Source: Nephrocerus scutellatus (Eukaryota; Arthropoda; Insecta; Diptera; Pipunculidae). Taken from it: DNA of 64,000 bases. This document shows, piece by piece, positions 23,522 through 33,944 of this stretch. The stretch is from NCBI GenBank assembly GCA_947095585.1, contig OX352762.1:90825749-90889748 (forward strand), written 5' to 3'. A model generated the notes under the pieces. The model ran no database searches, was not told the origin of the DNA, and saw only the letters and a program-made list of their open reading frames with translations. The position numbers and the translations under genes were made by a program. Within the stretch, counting starts at the first letter, position 1. Each line of letters starts with the position of its first letter.

Positions 23522-23553
23522 TATAAAATAACACCAAAACCAAACAGTTAGAC
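23522..23553 (+). promoter_or_regulatory. Candidate core promoter (TATA and initiator-like)
   Basis: TATAAA at 23522-23527 is followed 24-30 bp downstream by CAAACAGTTAGAC, which resembles a fly initiator (CAGT core). It lies 240 bp upstream of the V-ATPase start codon on the same strand. The TATA-to-initiator spacing is slightly short, and no DPE is evident. TATAAA also arises by chance in AT-rich DNA. Confidence 0.3.
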
Positions 23554-23760
23554 TGATCACTTAGAAATATTAAAAGCTAAAAGCAAAACCCGCTACTTCA
23601 AATCAAATCTACCTTACTAAGAAAATATTACACAAAGCAGACTATGTTTGGTCTCTGACCTTGTCAGTTTTTCTCATGTTTTATTTTAATTATAATAGAA
23701 GTTATATCTGAGTACGTTTAAATTAAAAAAAGGAGTAAAAAGAAAATAAAAGTTTTCAGT

Positions 23761-26469
23761 ATGGGTTCGCTATTTCGCAGCGAAGAAATGTCTTTGTGTA
23801 ATTTGATCCTGCACAAGGAGTCAGCTTTTGCATGCCTTGCTGAATTGGGAGAGCACGGTTTGGTGCAGTTCAACAATTTGAATAAACACACTAACGTTTT
23901 TCAATTAAGATTCGTCAAAGAAGTTCAAGAATGCGGTAAGCTGTTGAGAATTCTGCGCCATATACGGAAGGCGGTCATATCGTGTGGACTTCGAATAGGA
24001 GGCAGCAATGACTCAGCGATACCAGAGCTACGAGCACATCCGAATGATCTACAACATCTTGCTGGAACGCTAAAAAGCATTGATGAAGAGTTGCATGATA
24101 TCACTAGGACCTATGAGGTCTTATGGCGTAAAAAGATCGAATTTCATGAACGCTGGCACGTGCTGACTTGCACGGAGCAATTCTTCTTCAGTGATCGCGA
24201 CCAAACAGCTGACATAACATGGAGTGATAGTTTTATTAAGACGTTGATCAGGGATGATTTTCATTATAAAGGCAGCGCAAATAAACGGCGTGACCAGGAC
24301 TATGACAAGTTACGTTATGTGGCTGGTGCCATTGTTGCCCATCGATTCTTCACTTTCGAACGAGTCCTCTGGAGAATTTCTCACAGTAACTTCTACATGC
24401 GACATGCGGAAATTCCAGAGGATTTAGAAACTTTAAATGGATCCGATGAATGGTCATTAGAGCGGAAGTATGCATTTATTATTATGTTTACGGGAGACCT
24501 TATCCGCGACAAGGTATTAAAAGTTTGCCGAGGCTTTGGTGCGAACCTCTACGAGTGTCCCGAGAGCCCCACCGACCAAGCACATATCCGTGCCATGATA
24601 GGCACGGAATTGGAAGATTTAAAGCTAGTTCTCGAACAAACAGACGATCATCGGCGGAGAGTCCTATCGGCAGCCGCCACTGACCTCAGCATGTGGACGG
24701 CTGAGGCTAATAGGTTATTTAACGTTTATTACATGATGAATTTTTTGCACAAGAAAAAAAAATATTTCCAAGCTGAGTGTTGGATGCCGACAGCGGATAT
24801 ACCATATGTACGCGAGATCCTTTTGCGAGGTGCCCAGCGGGTTGATCCGGACGGACTTGTTTCTTTTTCGCCAATTCTTACAGTCATACCGACGGATACG
24901 ATGACGCCGTCACAACGAAGGCAATTACCACCGACTTTTTACCGAACAAACCACGTGACTAAAAGTTTTCAACTGTTAATTGATGCCTATGGTGTGGCCA
25001 GCTATCGAGAGCTGAATCCAGCGCCTTACCTTATAGTTACGTTTCCCTTCCTCTTTGCTGTGATGTTTGGTGATATTGGTCATGGTGCATTATTATTGAT
25101 CTTCGCCTACTGGATGGTAGCCAAAGAAAAGAAACTAATTAAACAAGCGCAACAATCAGAGAGTCAAAACGAGATATGGAATATTCTCTTCGGAGGGCGT
25201 TATGTCCTATTGCTGATGGGGTCATTTACCATTTATACGGGACTCATTTATAATGACGTCTTTTCGAAATCAGTCAACATATTTGGGTCACATTGGTCGG
25301 TACATTACAATGAATCGACTGTTATGTCGAACGACGTCTTGCAGCTGGATCCAAAGGATGAGAAACTTTACCGGAGAGATCCCTATATATTCGGTTTGGA
25401 CCCCATTTGGAATGCATCTGGAGAGAGTGCTATTGTGACAACTAACTCCATAAAAATGAAATTGGCCATCATTCTGGGCGTTTCTCAGATGATTTTCGGC
25501 CTCGTCCTAAGTGCCTTTAATTACATTCATTTTCGCGAATATGTGGAATTTTTCTTGGTCTTTTTGCCGCAAATCACATTCCTTATAGCGCTTTTCGGCT
25601 ATCTGGCTTTGCTGATCGTTATCAAGTGGTGGATATTCGCCGCTCACAAAAGTACACCTAACAATACTACATGTGCTCCCTCAGTTTTGGTCATTTTCAT
25701 AGACATGATACTACAGAAAAATACTAAAGTAAACGAGGGCTGTGATAAGAATATGTTCTCAGGTCAGGGATACATTCAGTTAGTTTTAATTTCTCTGGCA
25801 TTTCTATGTGTTCCTATTATGTTGTTAGGCAAGCCACTTTACGTATACTGGCAGCGTAAAAAGAATGCCAGCCAGTTTCCAACAGATTCGATGAAAAAGC
25901 CAACAGCGAACGGTTATATAGAAAAAACCCTATCTCCAACTAATGTATTCCAAGTCGATGACAGTGATATAAATGACGATGAGTGGTGGAATGAGGAAGA
26001 GGAGGAGCCAGAGGAGTCTGACGATGACGACGGTCTAGAGCAAGAGCATGAGGAACAAAGCATTTCCTCGACGGAAGCAAATCTTACCGAAATTTTTATC
26101 AACCAATGTATACAAACCATAGAAAGTGTCCTTGGATCAGTTTCGCATACGGCTTCATATTTACGCCTGTGGGCTCTATCGCTGGCGCACAATCAACTCT
26201 CGGAAGTTCTTTGGCATATGGTCTTGTCATCTGGACTTAAACGTCCCAGTGATTGGTTGAGTAGCCTCTTTATATGCGTATACTTCAGCATTTGGGCCAT
26301 CTTAACAGTGTCGATCTTAGTTGTTATGGAAGGCCTTTCGGCATTTCTGCACACTCTTCGTCTGCACTGGGTTGAGTTCCAGTCAAAGTTCTACAAAGGA
26401 GCTGGCGAAGCTTTCCGCCCATTTCACTTCGAAGACATGGTACCAAAAATTGACGATGAAGAACATTGA
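23761..26469 (+). CDS. Vha100: V-type H+-ATPase 116 kDa subunit a, intronless Vha100 paralogue
   Basis: Subunit a of the Vo sector, which forms the proton half-channels beside the rotating c-ring and acidifies vesicles or the cell surface. The frame is 902 codons, slightly longer than the usual 830-890. The start fits the family opening MGSLFRSEEM and is preceded by TTTTCAGT, which could also be a 3' splice site of a 5' UTR intron. The N-terminal cytosolic arm spans about residues 1-420 (AECWMPTA about 340). Membrane spans begin at about 421 (FPFLFAVMFGDIGHG), 481, 567, 595 and 672, with more after 780. The two arginines needed for proton transport in yeast (R735, R799) match R802 in SYLRLWALSLAH and R867 in LHTLRLHW. 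A very acidic stretch lies at 733-766. No stop or frameshift is seen. A one-exon form suggests a retrocopy or an ancestrally intronless paralogue; which fly Vha100 it corresponds to is unresolved. Confidence 0.96.
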   Translation: MGSLFRSEEMSLCNLILHKESAFACLAELGEHGLVQFNNLNKHTNVFQLRFVKEVQECGKLLRILRHIRKAVISCGLRIGGSNDSAIPELRAHPNDLQHLAGTLKSIDEELHDITRTYEVLWRKKIEFHERWHVLTCTEQFFFSDRDQTADITWSDSFIKTLIRDDFHYKGSANKRRDQDYDKLRYVAGAIVAHRFFTFERVLWRISHSNFYMRHAEIPEDLETLNGSDEWSLERKYAFIIMFTGDLIRDKVLKVCRGFGANLYECPESPTDQAHIRAMIGTELEDLKLVLEQTDDHRRRVLSAAATDLSMWTAEANRLFNVYYMMNFLHKKKKYFQAECWMPTADIPYVREILLRGAQRVDPDGLVSFSPILTVIPTDTMTPSQRRQLPPTFYRTNHVTKSFQLLIDAYGVASYRELNPAPYLIVTFPFLFAVMFGDIGHGALLLIFAYWMVAKEKKLIKQAQQSESQNEIWNILFGGRYVLLLMGSFTIYTGLIYNDVFSKSVNIFGSHWSVHYNESTVMSNDVLQLDPKDEKLYRRDPYIFGLDPIWNASGESAIVTTNSIKMKLAIILGVSQMIFGLVLSAFNYIHFREYVEFFLVFLPQITFLIALFGYLALLIVIKWWIFAAHKSTPNNTTCAPSVLVIFIDMILQKNTKVNEGCDKNMFSGQGYIQLVLISLAFLCVPIMLLGKPLYVYWQRKKNASQFPTDSMKKPTANGYIEKTLSPTNVFQVDDSDINDDEWWNEEEEEPEESDDDDGLEQEHEEQSISSTEANLTEIFINQCIQTIESVLGSVSHTASYLRLWALSLAHNQLSEVLWHMVLSSGLKRPSDWLSSLFICVYFSIWAILTVSILVVMEGLSAFLHTLRLHWVEFQSKFYKGAGEAFRPFHFEDMVPKIDDEEH

Positions 26470-26569
26470 TTAAGCACAATACATTACAGAAACTATCTTA
26501 GAAATTTTGAAAGCAAATTCGCTTTTATTTTTAATAATCACTTGTTATTCTCACTCGGACTTGGTGAAT

Positions 26570-26575
26570 AATAAA
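26570..26575 (+). terminator. Poly(A) signal of the V-ATPase gene
   Basis: AATAAA lies about 100 nt after the TGA stop (26467-26469). The 3' UTR between is AT-rich and repeat-free. There is no downstream A tract that would betray a young retrocopy. Confidence 0.6.
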
Positions 26576-26579
26576 AATC

Positions 26580-27565
26580 GATGTTTTTTGTTCCCAAGTG
26601 TTGGCTGCAATTATCAGATTTTAATTTTAGATACGACAGTGATGTGATGTGATGTTGATGCGGCTATTATTGGAAATTTTCAGATTTTACTCCCAAGTTT
26701 TTCTATTTTGCTGTACATGTTTTTCCCTAAAATAGCGAGGAGCTAAGAGGGTTCGTCTCATGTCTATTCTATTTTAGGAATCTAGGAATCCGGTGCAAGT
26801 GCGAGACAAAAGTCTTAACTCGAAAGAGAATAGTCACCAGATGCTGGATTCTGATTTCTGATTTATATTTAGAAACCATACAAAAGGACATTTTTGCACG
26901 CGTAAAGGTACAGCGTGGCTAGGAAAACCGACATCTCATAATAGAAGGAACACACAGCAGATCAAATTTTTGATTCGCGCTAGAGTCAGTGTAGTCGGTA
27001 ATTTACTTTCACTTATCATATAAAACAATTGATGTAAAAGAAAGCATCTGATTCTCTTAAAAATAATGGTTTGTAAACGGGTTTTAAATAAGCTTTAACG
27101 TGATCGTAGAAGACATCAAGACGATAATCGTAGTAAACACTTAAAATCTGCTAAAACTACAGCAGCAAGCAGCAATGGCTTAGACCTGAGAGAATTCATA
27201 ATACATATTATGTAAATTGGAAGATAGGCAAGTAAAAGTTTAGGGAATTGCTGAGCTTATAGGCTTAAAGGAAAGCACATGTTGCCTATACTTTTTATTA
27301 AAAATTACGCATAAAACTTTTCGAGCAAGATGGAATGGGATTAGAAGGACAAGGGAAAGAGAAAAAAATTTAAGTTGTGAATCTATCTTTCAATTAACAT
27401 AATATTTCCAATTCTTTTGAAGGAAGATACAACAATAACAAGAAAAGAATACGAAATGTCCTCGGTGAGAGCTGAACTAACAAAAATTCACTGAGCAGCG
27501 CTTCAACCAATGCTCTATGCTTGGTATGCGTTAATGCATAATTTTTATTCTTGCTATTTTTTGCA
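26580..27565. other. Spacer, no gene seen
   Basis: A short GTGAT microsatellite lies at about 26638-26655. Nothing else recognised. Confidence 0.45.
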
Positions 27566-27830
27566 TTACGAAGGTGTCCTGGCTTTAATGGTTAGTTCGT
27601 TGGAATTCTGACTTGGAGGTTCAAGGTTCGAATCGCAAATGTCTGGCAACCGCCCGAGAGTAATAACTTGTCACGAAAATCTTCTCAACTCGTCTTTCGG
27701 ATACGTCATTCAATTGTGGGCCCCTTCCATATGTAATAATATAACACGTACAACATATGATGAAAGGGTCGTGAAAAGGTACGCGTTGGACCGCAACGGT
27801 CTGTCGCGCCAAATAAGATTTATTTTTTAA
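27566..27830 (+). mobile_element. SINE-T, near full length
   Basis: Head GGTGTCCTGGCTTTAATGG (box A) and GGTTCAAGGTTCGAATCGC (box B). The body is GAGAGTAATAACTTGTCACG, GGATACGTCATTCAATTG and GGGCCCCTTCCATATGT. The 3' end is TTGGACCGCAACGGTCTGTC then GCGCCAAATAAG, with a T/A-rich tail. Both short open frames here are incidental. TATTTTTT on each side may be a target-site duplication but is low complexity. Confidence 0.8.
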
Positions 27831-27837
27831 ATTCTCT

Positions 27838-27985
27838 AAATCAGCTTTAAATCAGCACGCCCGTGGCTGGCTGGCTGGTGGGCAGAATCTTGTGATCAAT
27901 TTTTAACACACTTCCTAAAGTCCGATTTTATTCAAACTTTGCACACATGTGTATTTCCCATCGGGCTGCGGGACGACTTTTTTCC
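27838..27985 (-). repeat. TR-117 element, 3' part with a (CCAG)n module
   Basis: The minus strand reads ATACACATGTGTGCAAAGTT, AGGAAGTGTGTTAAAAATTG, ATCACAAGATTC, then (CCAG)3 where other copies have AAAC, and the end CCACGGGCGTGCTG. Confidence 0.75.
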
Positions 27986-27999
27986 CAGATAATATCATA

Positions 28000-28400
28000 C
28001 TATGATTGTTGGGTTGCAGTACTTCGCATTTGATTTCGATTTTCAGAATTGGTGGTGGAATTCAATTCAATTACATTGCATATCCAATTTAGCAAATGTT
28101 TGAGCATTAATATTGCATTGTGCAATGCAATCGATTATATTTGATTCGTTTTGTTATTCTACTCTTTGTTCTTAACTTTTGTTGCTCAAATTAGCAGAAT
28201 GGTTTGTAAATAATCATTTACAATAAACAAATCATTATCATTGTGCTTTAAACAAGCAAACCCTGCATTAGGCGATTGACATTGATTGACAGAAAATATA
28301 TATAGATGGTCCTTCGAGAAGGATATAGCCAGAACAGTGAACTACTGAGCACTAGTCAAGACTACGAAACCAATATAACAACAATAAAATATCGTTGTGC
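28000..28400 (+). repeat. Possible LTR remnant (left)
   Basis: The segment 28070-28195 is homologous to 29523-29640, with shared GCATTGTGC, GCAATC and TATTCTACTCTTTGTTCTTA versus TATTCTACACTTTGTTCTTA. Same orientation and about 1.4 kb apart, the pair could be diverged LTRs. No primer-binding site or clear TG...CA ends were found. Confidence 0.35.
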
Positions 28401-28504
28401 AAGTTTCACAACCCATCTGAAGATCAAAAATTAGTATTTACAAGGAAATCCATACAATTGAAAACATCTTGTAAAATCAGACAACTATAGACGAAGTTCA
28501 TCGA

Positions 28505-28880
28505 TTGCGAACCAAATTTAAGAATGATAGAGAGTCCCGCAACTCAATGGATGACTTTAAAAGAGATTGGACATTGGAGCAGCTAGAGAAACAATGGGTC
28601 AAGTTTCAGCTCCTGAAAGGCGAATCCAGTTGCAGCGGGTCATATATCGAATCCAAATACAACGAGAGAGCCAGAAAATTTGCTTCTACCGGGTTGTAGA
28701 ATTCCTGAGAGAACGTATACAATATTTGAAACGCAATAGGGAGAAGCATCGAGACTTGTTTACCACAAACTACCAGTCGGACAATAAAGCAACAGCTATT
28801 GATTTGCTAACAAAACGGTATCAAAATTCTTTGCTTTGGTCAACAACTACAAACAAAAACAGCTTACTTTCAAATTGATT
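28505..28880 (+). pseudogene. Unassigned coding-like remnant (possible gag)
   Basis: Two overlapping frames (28505-28699 and 28567-28878) hold a charged sequence (DWTLEQLEKQWVKFQLLKGE, YIESKYNERARKF). The L-x-x-W-x-x-F spacing recalls the N-terminus of some LTR-retrotransposon gag proteins. It sits between the two LTR-like segments. I do not recognise it with confidence; it may be noncoding. Confidence 0.25.
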
Positions 28881-28949
28881 CAAAATTTAAGTTCGGTCGC
28901 GTGGACACGACTAAGAAAATCTTATACGGTATAAAAAATGTATGTATGT

Positions 28950-29505
28950 ATGGTCTGAGTCCTCTACAACCTGTCATTGAAGAAAGTGATCCGAGACTCC
29001 GATGTAACAGCGATACCATCCGAATATTGGTTACGCAGGCGATATCGACATATTTGGTAGAAAACCAAGGGCTGTACATGAAGCTTTTACCCTGATCGAG
29101 TGGTCGGCACGAAATGTAGGGCTTCACATAAATAAGAGCAAAACAAAGTAGTAACGTCTGCGGGCAGATTAATCTCTTAATCCCTAAGACAGTGGAGCGC
29201 CAATTTGTAGGATTGTAATAATTTAACTACCTCAGGTCAATTGTAGCAGCCGATTACAGCAGGGAACCAGAATTAAGCGCACTGCTGCTTAAGGCCAACA
29301 AAGCCTTCTTTAGACTCTCCAAATCCAGAAATTAAAATATGATTTCAAGCTGTTGATGTAGAAGAGAATGGTAATAACAGAACTGACATATGGGTCCGGG
29401 ACTGGGATGCTTAGCAAAAAACACTGTGGCCTTTTCGCCGCGTTCGAGAGTTAAGTTTTACGAGGAGTTGTTGGCTACGTATGTGAATAAGGACGATTCT
29501 AAAAA
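28950..29505 (+). mobile_element. RTE-1 fragment, highly decayed
   Basis: Begins TCCTCTACAACCTGTCATTG, AGAAAGTGATCCGAGACTCC and follows RTE-1 through the YADD region (GGCGATATCGACATATTTGG, catalytic box damaged) to TACGTATGTGAATAAGGACG. No 3' tail. Many point changes and small deletions make this one of the oldest RTE-1 copies here. Confidence 0.75.
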
Positions 29506-29522
29506 CGCTGCAGCTATTCTCA

Positions 29523-29640
29523 TATTACATTTCAAATTTAATTGAGCATATTTTGGTGCATTATTACTGCATTGTGCCGTGCAATCAAATTTGTTTGCTT
29601 TTATTATTCTACACTTTGTTCTTACCTTTAATTGCTTAGA
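29523..29640 (+). repeat. Possible LTR remnant (right)
   Basis: Diverged copy of 28070-28195, interrupted at about 29640 by the LINE-A element. See the left segment for the shared blocks. Confidence 0.35.
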
Positions 29641-31274
29641 CTATATAATACACTAGCTGACATATCCAGCCTTGACCGGCTGCCTGGGTATAGCTTGGTG
29701 CCATTATTTTTCTCTCGACGCGGACTCGCAATCTATGTCCGCAGTGATGTTGCGTTCCAGCTTTTGCCTCAATTTAGCCAAAGTTCCAAACCGGAATTCA
29801 ATTTCAAAGTTAAGGTACAAGTGCGCAACATCTACTACTGTTTCTTTTATAGAAGCCCCCACTCAACCCAGAGTGAGTTTGATGCACTGTCTGATTCAGT
29901 CTCAAGATTTAACACAAAACATGAAATCGTTATTGTGGGCGATTTCAATGTACACAATTCTGGGTGGCTTCGCCATTCTGGCCAGACAACACCCGAAGGA
30001 AGGTGTGTTTAGTTATTCGCTGAGTTTAATCACCTTTCACAGCTTGTAAATGAGCCTACCCGAATACCCGACATATCATTCCGCTAACACCCTTGTTCCT
30101 TACCCCTCGTCCTGATAAATACTCCGTCAATGTATTATCGCCTCTTAGCTCGTCAGATCATTATGTAGTATCAACTAATTTCTCGTTAATAAACCACGTA
30201 GTTAGAGAAAAAAAATCCCAAAAAATAGTATGGCAATACGAGAAAGCCAATTGGGGCGGTCTTAACAACTTCTTTGGAAGAACTAACTGGTCGCTATTTT
30301 TTCGTGATAGCAACGTGGATGCCGCCGCTGATGCAATCACAAACATCATTCTTATTGGTATGAGAAAGTTTATCCATTTCAGGAATAAATCTATCAAATC
30401 AAAGGAAGATGGATGGTATGACTTGAGCTGTAAAGAGGCTTCTAGGACTAGAGAGGTATGCTTTCGGTTCTACAAAGCAAACCCTACCGAGGAAAACCGA
30501 AAAAAGTTTAAACGAGCAAGAAATGATTGCAATGCCCATCTTCGGCGAGTCAAATTCGCCTACGACCAAAAATTAAGGCAAATAATACTACATTCTCCCA
30601 AAGGTAGTAAAAATTTCTGGTCTTTCGTGAAATGAATCAAAAATACAGCCTCGTCGTCGATTCCAACGCTCATTTATAACAACACTCCAGTTGTCAACTC
30701 TATAGACAAGGCTAAACTGTTTGCTGCGCAATTCGCAGCTAGCTCCACGCTTCCAGATTGTGCATTGCTGCCTCCTGCACCTTAGAGTATTGAACACTCT
30801 ATTGGACAGATATTCATTCGTACTCGTGCAGTTGCTAGAGTTTTAAACGATCTCAAAACTCACAAATCCGCTGGGCCAGATGGGTTTTCTCCATTAGTTC
30901 TGAAGAGGTGTTCTTCCAAGCTGGCATTACCATTGCGTAAGCTTTTCCGTCTATCCTATTCTTCTGGACTCTTCCCGAGAAGTTGGAAAATAGCATTTGT
31001 CCAGCCCAACCCAAAAAAGGCGAGCCGTCGTCTCCTTCTTCGTACCGACCCATAGCACTTACATTCATTCTTTCCAAGGTCTTGGAAACGCTGATCAATT
31101 ATCAGCTTAAGAAATGTCTTGAAACCAACGAAATCCTTAGTGACCGGCAGTATGGATTTCGTGCGCAATGTTCTACTGGTGATTTGATGGTATATCACCG
31201 AACAGTGGAACCGATCTTTGCATCAATTTGGAGAAAGCAAAGCTGTTACAGTCGATATTTCCAAGGCATATGAC

Positions 31275-31550
31275 AGAGTTTGGCATCAAGCTCTTTTGTC
31301 TAAAATGCGTGCTTATGGACTCGATGATAAACTACTTCATTGGATTAGAAGCTATCTTTTGGACCGCTCAATTCAAGTTGTTTTGGACGGTTTCAAGTCT
31401 GAAATACACCACAGAGTCTGGAATCAAGCTCTTTTGTCGAAAATGAATGCTGATGGAATTAATAACACCCTGCTCGATTGGACTAGGAACTACCTTTCTG
31501 ACCGTTCAATCCAGGTCGTATTGGACGGATTCAAATCCAATGTCCACCGC
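31275..31550 (+). repeat. In-frame 138-bp tandem duplication in the RT domain
   Basis: Unit 1 (31275-31412) and unit 2 (31413-31550) both encode RVW-QALLSKM to RSIQVVLDGFKS. They clearly differ (RAYGLDDKLLHWIRSYLL versus NADGINNTLLDWTRNYLS), so the second unit is from a different LINE-A lineage, not a simple slip. Confidence 0.85.
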
Positions 31551-32516
31551 ATAAACGCCGGTGTTCCTCAAGGCTCTGTTTTATCTCCGACATCTTTCTG
31601 ATTTTCTTTAATACTCTCTTATCCAACACCTCTAATCGAATCCATTCCTTTGCTGACGACAGTACTCTTAGCTTTTCATATGACTTCTCGCTTTCCGCGC
31701 GCCCCTCTTCGGCAAAAGTGGAACTTGAACAACAACGTATGTTAAGCACGTTAAATTCTGACCTTGACAGCATAACAAGGTGGGGACTACATAATAGAGT
31801 TAAATATAACGCTTCTAAAACCAAATGGTGTCTTCTGTCGTCTAAGCGTAATTTAAACCCCCCACCTTTATCCATGAATGGATCTTGCATCAAAGAAACT
31901 GAAAAACTCTCAATTCTCGGTATGTGTGTCAACAACAAGCTTCGTTGGAATGACCACATATTTGCCATCGCCAAAAATGCTGCGAGATGCTTAGGTTTCC
32001 TAAAACGGTGCAAGATGTACTTCACTCCTTCAGATCTGGCTACTATTTACAAGGCGTATATTCGCCCTAAACTTGAAAACAACTGTAGTGTCTGGGCAGG
32101 TGCTCCCAAGACAGAGTTCAGATCTACTAGACAGAGTTCAGAACCGCGCGTTAAAACTTATTGGTGACGTACATATCGCGAAAACAATCGAATCGCTTGA
32201 ACATCGTAGGAATGTTTCCTGCCTGTCTTTTTCCACAAGCGGTGTTCAAAAGAAATATCCAGATGCATCCCGCCCATTCTCCAATTCCAATTCATTAAGC
32301 CTATCTTCGGACGTACTAACCAATTCAGAAATTCCTTCTTTAGCCGCACGATAGTTATGTGGAATGAATTGCCTGATTCTGTGTTTCCGCATTTGTATGA
32401 TCTGCATTCGTTTAAGACACGCGTGCATAGACATCTCATCCTTTCCTCTCCCTAATTTCCTAACGCTAACGCTGTGCTAAGCATTATAAGGGTGCAAACC
32501 CCTTTAGCGTGTGTAC

Positions 32517-32521
<5 letters not shown>

Positions 32522-32550
<29 letters not shown>
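32522..32550 (+). repeat. Poly(A) tail of LINE-A (A29)
   Basis: An uninterrupted A run directly after the family end ACATTAT. It is followed without spacer by RT sequence of another LINE-A copy. Confidence 0.85.
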
Positions 32551-32718
32551 CATAAATGCTGGCGTTCCCCAGGGCTCTGTTCTGTCCCCGACACTTTTTC
32601 TCATTTTTATTAATGATATCTTATCTGTGACTTCTAATCCAATTCACTCTTTCGCTGACGACAGCACTCTTAGCTTTCCTTATAAGTTCGTGCTTTCTGC
32701 TCGCCCTTCTTCATCCTA
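32551..32718 (+). mobile_element. LINE-A RT fragment after the A tail
   Basis: Starts inside motif B (NAGVPQGSVLSPTLFLIFIND) and runs through FADDSTLSFPYKF to a break at 32718. It lies immediately 3' of an A29 tail in the same orientation. Confidence 0.8.
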
Positions 32719-33944
32719 AGTACAGTTTGAAAAACACGATTCAAGATTAGCTAAAATAGCTTACACTGCAAACAAAAAATTTCCCAATCACACTGACACC
32801 AACCTAACCGACCACCCTCTCACTGACACTTCCCAACTGACAACACACCAAGTGACACCCTCCCTAAGCCTGATCCCAACCACTGAGCCACAAAGCTCCC
32901 CCCAAAGCTGATTACACAGAAAATCTAAGTGTATAGATTTAGAAAAAAAAAGAAAAATAATAATTTGTATCTTTGTTTTGACTTTTCAAACATCCACATT
33001 TTTCACCAGACTATCGCAATGACATGCCTATAAGAATATGACTGAATTGTACAATAAAAAACTTACATGATGATGATTGTAAATACTAGTACTCAGTTCC
33101 TCGTTTATCCGAGGCACCCGTTTGGGCCCTCCTTAAATTTGTTTTTAAAGTTTCCTAGAAATACAAAGAGATTTGAATTAAAATGTTTAGAGCATACGTA
33201 ATACACACGTGTAAGTAAACAAAAGTTTTAGTTTATTATTTGTTTGCTGTTAGCTGTTTGCTGCTATACGTACAATACTACTGAATGCAATACGCCGCAA
33301 ACACCTTGATGTTGATGATTAATAGTGAGCACTCTTTTGAAAATCAAAATAGACAAAGATTTAAAACAATTCCCCAAATATGTATTTGTGTGTATGCGTC
33401 CGTACAGATAAAATTGATTAACAAAACAATTGTGTTGGCTCTCTATCAAGATGCTGCAGCTATTCTACTACCGGTGTTGTTTTGCTTTCGTTTAATTGCG
33501 TTTAATGCCAAAAAGTTCAAAAAGGAAATTCGCGGAAGGAAATAAGTAAGCACATACGCACACACCTATACACTCGCATCAATTAAACGGGAAATGATCA
33601 ACGCAGAAGCATGGCCTTAAAATGTTTAAATATGACGGCTCTTTGGCGACAACGATCGTTATTGCAACTTGTGGCAAGAAACCTGTATGGCAATGGTATA
33701 AGTACACGTGAAGCTACTTTGTGTTTCACATGACGAATTTGCTGCCAATACACCGGCAAACCCATTTGTACATCATAAGCATTGTAGTTTCCGATAGTAA
33801 TTCTATATATTTTGTTATATTTTTTACATTCTTATTTTATTGTGAAAAAATGGATGTAAAATTTTTAAATTCATATATTTGTTTTTTTTTGTTATTACTT
33901 AAAAATACTGCACCCTACGTAAAAATAATTTAAAAAAACCAACC
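32719..33944. other. Spacer, no gene seen
   Basis: A C-rich stretch at about 32800-32900 (CACTGACACC and related motifs) is weakly repetitive. The rest is AT-rich with short frames. Confidence 0.4.

Larger units (their letters stand above)
29645..32550 (+). mobile_element. LINE-A, longest copy (endonuclease to poly(A))
   Basis: This 2.9-kb copy carries most of the ORF2-type protein in pieces. The endonuclease lies at 29632-30012 (GLAIYVRSDVAF, YRSPHSTQSEFD, VGDFNVHNSGW), and its SDH region in another frame (SSDHYVVSTNF, about 30140). A linker covers 30200-30635. The RT starts at about 30830 (RAVARVLNDLKTHKSAGPDG), with motif A in TVDISKAYDRVW (31255) and motif B in INAGVPQGSVLSPT (31550). 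Motif C SFADDSTLSFS lies at about 31655, and the C-terminus at 31718-32450 (ILGMCVNNKLRWNDH, TPSDLATIYKAYI). Motif A plus its 3' neighbourhood is duplicated in frame (31275-31550). The 3' stem-loop AAGGGTGCAAACCCCTT lies at 32485-32505 and the tail is A29. Stops and frameshifts make it inactive. Confidence 0.88.

Noticed and set aside
25914..26192. Minus-strand 92-codon frame rich in serine
   Set aside because: Shadow of the acidic region of the V-ATPase subunit.
27570..27650. tRNA gene
   Set aside because: The tRNA-like head belongs to a SINE-T copy with shared body and tail.
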